DNA of 6,769 nt from contig JAFYUG010000168.1 of NCBI GenBank assembly GCA_017558545.1, positions 1-6,769 on the forward strand, read 5' to 3'. Positions 4,477 to 6,769 of the stretch are shown in pieces. The stretch's first letter is position 1, and each line of letters starts with the position of its first letter. This DNA comes from Oscillospiraceae bacterium (lineage in GTDB: Bacteria > Bacillota > Clostridia > Oscillospirales > Oscillospiraceae). The notes under the pieces are model-generated. The model did not search any database, was not told the origin of the DNA, and worked only from the letters and a program-made list of their open reading frames with translations. Made by a program: the position numbers and the translations under genes.

Positions 4477-5637
4477 TTGGAGCATATACATGATAACAGC
4501 CATGAACATACTCATCACCATGGCCACCATCACCACAACCATGACCATGAATATGAGCATGAGCACGAACATACCCACCATGACCATGCCGAGGAATGCG
4601 ACGGCGAAGGCCATGCCCATCACCATCATGATGACGGAAGCTGCTGCTGCCATCATCATGAGATGCAGCATCACCATGGCTTCAATAAGCTGATGATTGC
4701 AAGGCTTTGCGTTTCTGCTCTGCTATTTTTCAGCCATTATTTCCTCCATGATTTTCTCCATGAGCATGAGGCTATGGATGTTCTGCTTTTTGCCGCTGTT
4801 GCGCTTATAGCAGGCTATGATGTTGTTTTCTCAGCCATTAAGAACATATTCTCCCTTAAGTTTTTTGACGAATATTTCCTTATGACAGCTGCAGCCATTG
4901 CTGCTTTTATAATTGGCAACTATCATGAAGGCGCTGCGGTTATGTTCCTTTATCGTGTGGGACAAACCTTTCAGGACTGTGCAATTCGCTTCTCACGCAG
5001 AAAAATTGCTTCAGTAACCGGCTCCTATAGCGCCTTGGGGCAGGAGAGAGGCAAAACCGATAGATTCATAACCCGCTTTGCAAAGGTATATACCCCCATT
5101 GTTCTTCTTTGCGCTTTGCTTATTGCCATTGCTTTGCCTGCGTTTACCGATACCGTCCTTAAGGATGCTATTTATAGAGCTTTAACCTTCCTTGTGGTTG
5201 CGTGTCCCTGCGCCGTTGTTATTTCTGTGCCCATGGCGTATTTCGCAGGCATTGCCGCCGGTGCAGGCCGAGGAATATTCTTCCATGGCCCCAGCATACT
5301 GGATAGACTTGCAACGGGCAATCTTGAGAGTAATGCAGCTGAGGAGCATGAAAACAGTATTATTTTCACCTCGGATAAGGAAAAGAAAATTCCTTCTGCC
5401 GAGCTTGTAATAGTTGGCGACCAAAGCCGTTATGAGCTGGCTAAGAAAATTGCCTCCAAGTCCAGAAATATAGCCTATGAAAACATTGTTGCAGCAATTG
5501 CTGTAAAACTGGCCGTTGTTGTTCTGGGCGGCCTTGGAATAAGCTCGCTGTGGTTTGCTGTTTTTGCAGATAGCGGCATAGCCATTTTGCTTACATTAAA
5601 TTCCCTTCGAGCCTTTATGGTTAAAGGCAGATATTAA
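4477..5637 (+). CDS. P1B-type (Zn/Cd/Pb) ATPase-like membrane protein lacking actuator, phosphorylation and nucleotide-binding domains
   Basis: The membrane part is that of a ZntA/CadA-like metal ATPase, but the protein has only 386 residues (390 from the TTG at 4465) against about 620-800 normally. Numbering from 4465: a histidine-rich tail (7-71), then predicted helices about 76-97, 101-123, 133-150, 150-170, 208-228, 236-262, 338-357 and 361-380. Family landmarks kept are FFDEYFLM (133-140), FLYRVGQTFQD (161-171), SRRKIAS (177-183), KTDRFITRFAKVYTP (197-211), the metal motif CPC (247-249), GRGIFFHG (269-275), NIVAAIAVK with Lys348, and VFADSGIAILLTLNSLR with Asp369. CPC, Lys and Asp correspond to the transmembrane metal site of ZntA. 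Missing are the actuator TGE, the phosphorylated Asp in DKTGT, the nucleotide-domain HP and the GDGxNDxP hinge. About 10 linker residues replace the first domain (187-196) and about 26 replace the others (286-311). The frame is open throughout. ATP-driven pumping should be impossible alone. It may be a passive metal carrier, sensor or partner subunit, or a decayed gene. Confidence 0.82.
   Translation: MEHIHDNSHEHTHHHGHHHHNHDHEYEHEHEHTHHDHAEECDGEGHAHHHHDDGSCCCHHHEMQHHHGFNKLMIARLCVSALLFFSHYFLHDFLHEHEAMDVLLFAAVALIAGYDVVFSAIKNIFSLKFFDEYFLMTAAAIAAFIIGNYHEGAAVMFLYRVGQTFQDCAIRFSRRKIASVTGSYSALGQERGKTDRFITRFAKVYTPIVLLCALLIAIALPAFTDTVLKDAIYRALTFLVVACPCAVVISVPMAYFAGIAAGAGRGIFFHGPSILDRLATGNLESNAAEEHENSIIFTSDKEKKIPSAELVIVGDQSRYELAKKIASKSRNIAYENIVAAIAVKLAVVVLGGLGISSLWFAVFADSGIAILLTLNSLRAFMVKGRY
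4483..4677 (+). other. Histidine-rich metal-chelating N-terminal tail (low-complexity coding segment)
   Basis: The first 68 residues from the preferred start contain 30 histidines plus Cys45 and a CCC cluster (60-62, numbered from 4465), interspersed with Asp and Glu. Runs include HTHHHGHHHH and HAHHHH. The DNA shows CAT/CAC/CAC-GAA/GAC reiteration but no exact tandem unit. Such tails occur in zinc/cadmium/nickel-handling proteins, where they bind or buffer divalent metal on the cytosolic side. There is no CxxC heavy-metal-associated (HMA) domain. Confidence 0.9.
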
Positions 5638-5638
5638 T

Positions 5639-5672
5639 AAAATAAGCCGGTTCTTTGAACCGGCTTATTTTT
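5639..5672. terminator. Bidirectional terminator between convergent genes
   Basis: AAAATAAGCCGGTTC (5639-5653) pairs perfectly with GAACCGGCTTATTTT (5657-5671) around a TTT loop, giving a 15-bp stem. On the + strand the stem ends in a T run (TTTTT to 5672). On the - strand it ends in TTTTATTAAT. It sits between the two stop codons (5637 on +, 5684 on -), so it can serve both transcripts. Confidence 0.9.
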
Positions 5673-5683
5673 GCGTATAAGGA

Positions 5684-6769
5684 TTATTCCTCGTTTTTGT
5701 AGAGGTTCATGTATTCGTCATAGCTCATCATTCTGTCGATAATGCCGTCGGGAGTAATCTCTATGATGCGGTTGGCAACGGTCTGAGTGAGCTGATGGTC
5801 ATGGCTGGTGAAAATGATGTTGAAGGGGAAGGCGTCCATGCCGTTGTTGAGAGCCTGAACACTTTCAAGGTCAAGATGGTTGGTGGGCTGGTCGAAGAGA
5901 AGCACACTGCTGCCTTCCAGCATGATTTTGCTGAGCATGCAGCGAACCTTTTCACCGCCGGAGAGAACGCTTACGTTCTTATAAACTTCGTCGCCGGAGA
6001 AGAGCATGCGGCCAAGGAAGGTGCGCAGATAGCTCTCGCGCTTGTCTACGCTGAACTGGCGCATCCAGTCGATGAGGTTATATTCGCAGCCTGCGAAGAA
6101 ATGCTCGTGATCCTTGGGGAAATAGCTCTGGGTGGTGGAAACGCCCCATTTCACAGTGCCCTCGTCGGGCTCCATTTCGCCTGCCAGAATTTTGAACAGG
6201 GTGGTGATGGCGATTTCGTTTGCACCGATAATTGCAATCTTGTCCTCACGGCCCATAATGAAGGAAACATTATTAAGAACCTTCACGCCGTCAACGGTCT
6301 TGCTGATGCCTTCAACGAAAAGTCTGTCCTTACCGGGCTCACGCTCGGCTTTGAAGCCAACCCAGGGATAGCGGCGGGAGGAAGCGGGAAGCTCTTCAAT
6401 GCTGATTTTATCAAGGAGCTTTCTGCGGCTTGTTGCCTGACGGGATTTGCTCTTGTTGGCGGAGAAACGGGCAATGAAGTTCTGGAGTTCTTCGATTTTC
6501 TGCTGAGCTTTCTTATTCTGATCCTTTATGAGCTTCTGAATAAGCTGGCTGGATTCATACCAGAAGTCGTAGTTGCCGACGTACATCTTGATTTTGCCGT
6601 AGTCAATGTCAACAATATGGGTGCAGACATTATTCAGGAAGTAGCGGTCATGGCTGACGACCAGAACAGTTCCGTCATAATCCATGAGGAAGTCTTCCAG
6701 CCAGACAACAGAGGCAAGGTCCAGGTTGTTGGTTGGCTCGTCAAGCAGAATGATGTCGGGATTTCCGAA
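5684..6769 (-). CDS. ABC-F family ATPase, YkpA/YbiT-like, 5' end outside window
   Basis: ABC-F proteins are soluble tandem ATPases that act on the ribosome E site as translation factors, or in some subfamilies as antibiotic-resistance factors. They have no membrane domains. The frame is open to the window edge. The first visible residues are GNPDIILLDEPTNNLD, the Walker B of the first ATPase domain, so the Met codon at 6683-6685 is internal; 361 residues are visible of a usual 530-540. Next come the H-loop SHDRYFLN and the charged interdomain linker with the KSKSRQATSRRK segment characteristic of the YbiT/YkpA group. The second ATPase domain has a signature LSGGEK (5943-5965 region) and an H-loop TSHDHQ. 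Its Walker A reads GANEIAITT (6200-6226), with no Gly-Lys, and its Walker B reads LLFDQPTNHLD, with Gln at 5888-5890 where the catalytic Glu normally stands. The second site should therefore be inactive or very slow. This may be a subfamily trait. Nothing indicates antibiotic resistance specifically. Confidence 0.93.
   Translation of the reverse strand, partial: FGNPDIILLDEPTNNLDLASVVWLEDFLMDYDGTVLVVSHDRYFLNNVCTHIVDIDYGKIKMYVGNYDFWYESSQLIQKLIKDQNKKAQQKIEELQNFIARFSANKSKSRQATSRRKLLDKISIEELPASSRRYPWVGFKAEREPGKDRLFVEGISKTVDGVKVLNNVSFIMGREDKIAIIGANEIAITTLFKILAGEMEPDEGTVKWGVSTTQSYFPKDHEHFFAGCEYNLIDWMRQFSVDKRESYLRTFLGRMLFSGDEVYKNVSVLSGGEKVRCMLSKIMLEGSSVLLFDQPTNHLDLESVQALNNGMDAFPFNIIFTSHDHQLTQTVANRIIEITPDGIIDRMMSYDEYMNLYKNEE

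Noticed and set aside
4501..4680. Histidine tract as a CRISPR or tandem repeat array
   Set aside because: There is no constant repeat unit or spacer size; the repetition is explained by alternating CAT/CAC and GAA/GAC codons.
4450..4693. Met-rich open frames on both strands over the histidine tract
   Set aside because: Both arise from CAT/ATG periodicity of the His codons in the other frames. The + strand ATG at 4490 is 25 bases past the ribosome site and leads to a Met/Thr-only sequence.
5010..5400. Frameshift splitting a full-length P-type ATPase
   Set aside because: The frame is continuous, and only tens of bases lie between the retained segments, so the missing domains are absent rather than shifted to another frame.
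6683..6685. Met codon as the start of the ABC-F gene
   Set aside because: 28 further codons to the window edge encode the first-domain Walker B region (ILLDEPTNNLD), so the Met is internal.

Overview
This 6.8 kb window looks chromosomal and most likely comes from a gut-type Clostridia (Bacillota) genome. The basis is gene content and Shine-Dalgarno style: AGGAGG-like ribosome sites, TTG and GTG starts, a Thermotoga/clostridial-type short S-adenosylhomocysteinase, a CBS-containing MgtE and a YkpA/YbiT-type ABC-F protein. The lineage is an inference from memory of these families, not a measured placement.

Layout, left to right. A 5'-truncated ahcY (2-1120, +) is followed after 42 bases by a full-length mgtE magnesium transporter (1163-2587, +), probably as one transcript. 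A 12-bp perfect hairpin follows, then an AEC-family (auxin efflux carrier/malate permease-like) membrane transporter (2653-3573, +). A tRNA-Arg with anticodon CCG (3650-3726, +) has its own promoter and a downstream hairpin. Next come a TetR-family regulator (GTG start, 3814-4407, +), a clear terminator, and a short gene (about 4477-5637, +). A 15-bp bidirectional terminator separates these from the convergent, 5'-truncated ABC-F ATPase (5684-6769, -).

The most unusual object is the gene at 4477-5637. It encodes a protein that is recognisably a zinc/cadmium-type P1B ATPase by its membrane part: eight predicted membrane segments, the CPC metal motif, and the Lys and Asp of the last two helices. 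In one uninterrupted reading frame it lacks the actuator domain, the phosphorylation domain and the nucleotide-binding domain. The TGE, DKTGT and GDGxNDxP motifs are all absent. It begins with a 68-residue tail containing 30 histidines and 4 cysteines. It looks like a P-type ATPase reduced to its metal-binding membrane core plus a metal-chelating tail. It is either a new kind of metal-handling membrane protein or a neatly decayed gene. The TetR regulator directly upstream is the obvious candidate regulator.

A second point is the ABC-F protein. Its visible first ATPase site is canonical. Its second has no Walker A lysine and has Gln in place of the catalytic Glu, so it is probably a one-active-site ABC-F. 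This may be a trait of its subfamily.

The other genes are ordinary housekeeping or transport functions. No mobile element, CRISPR array, origin or known riboswitch was seen.
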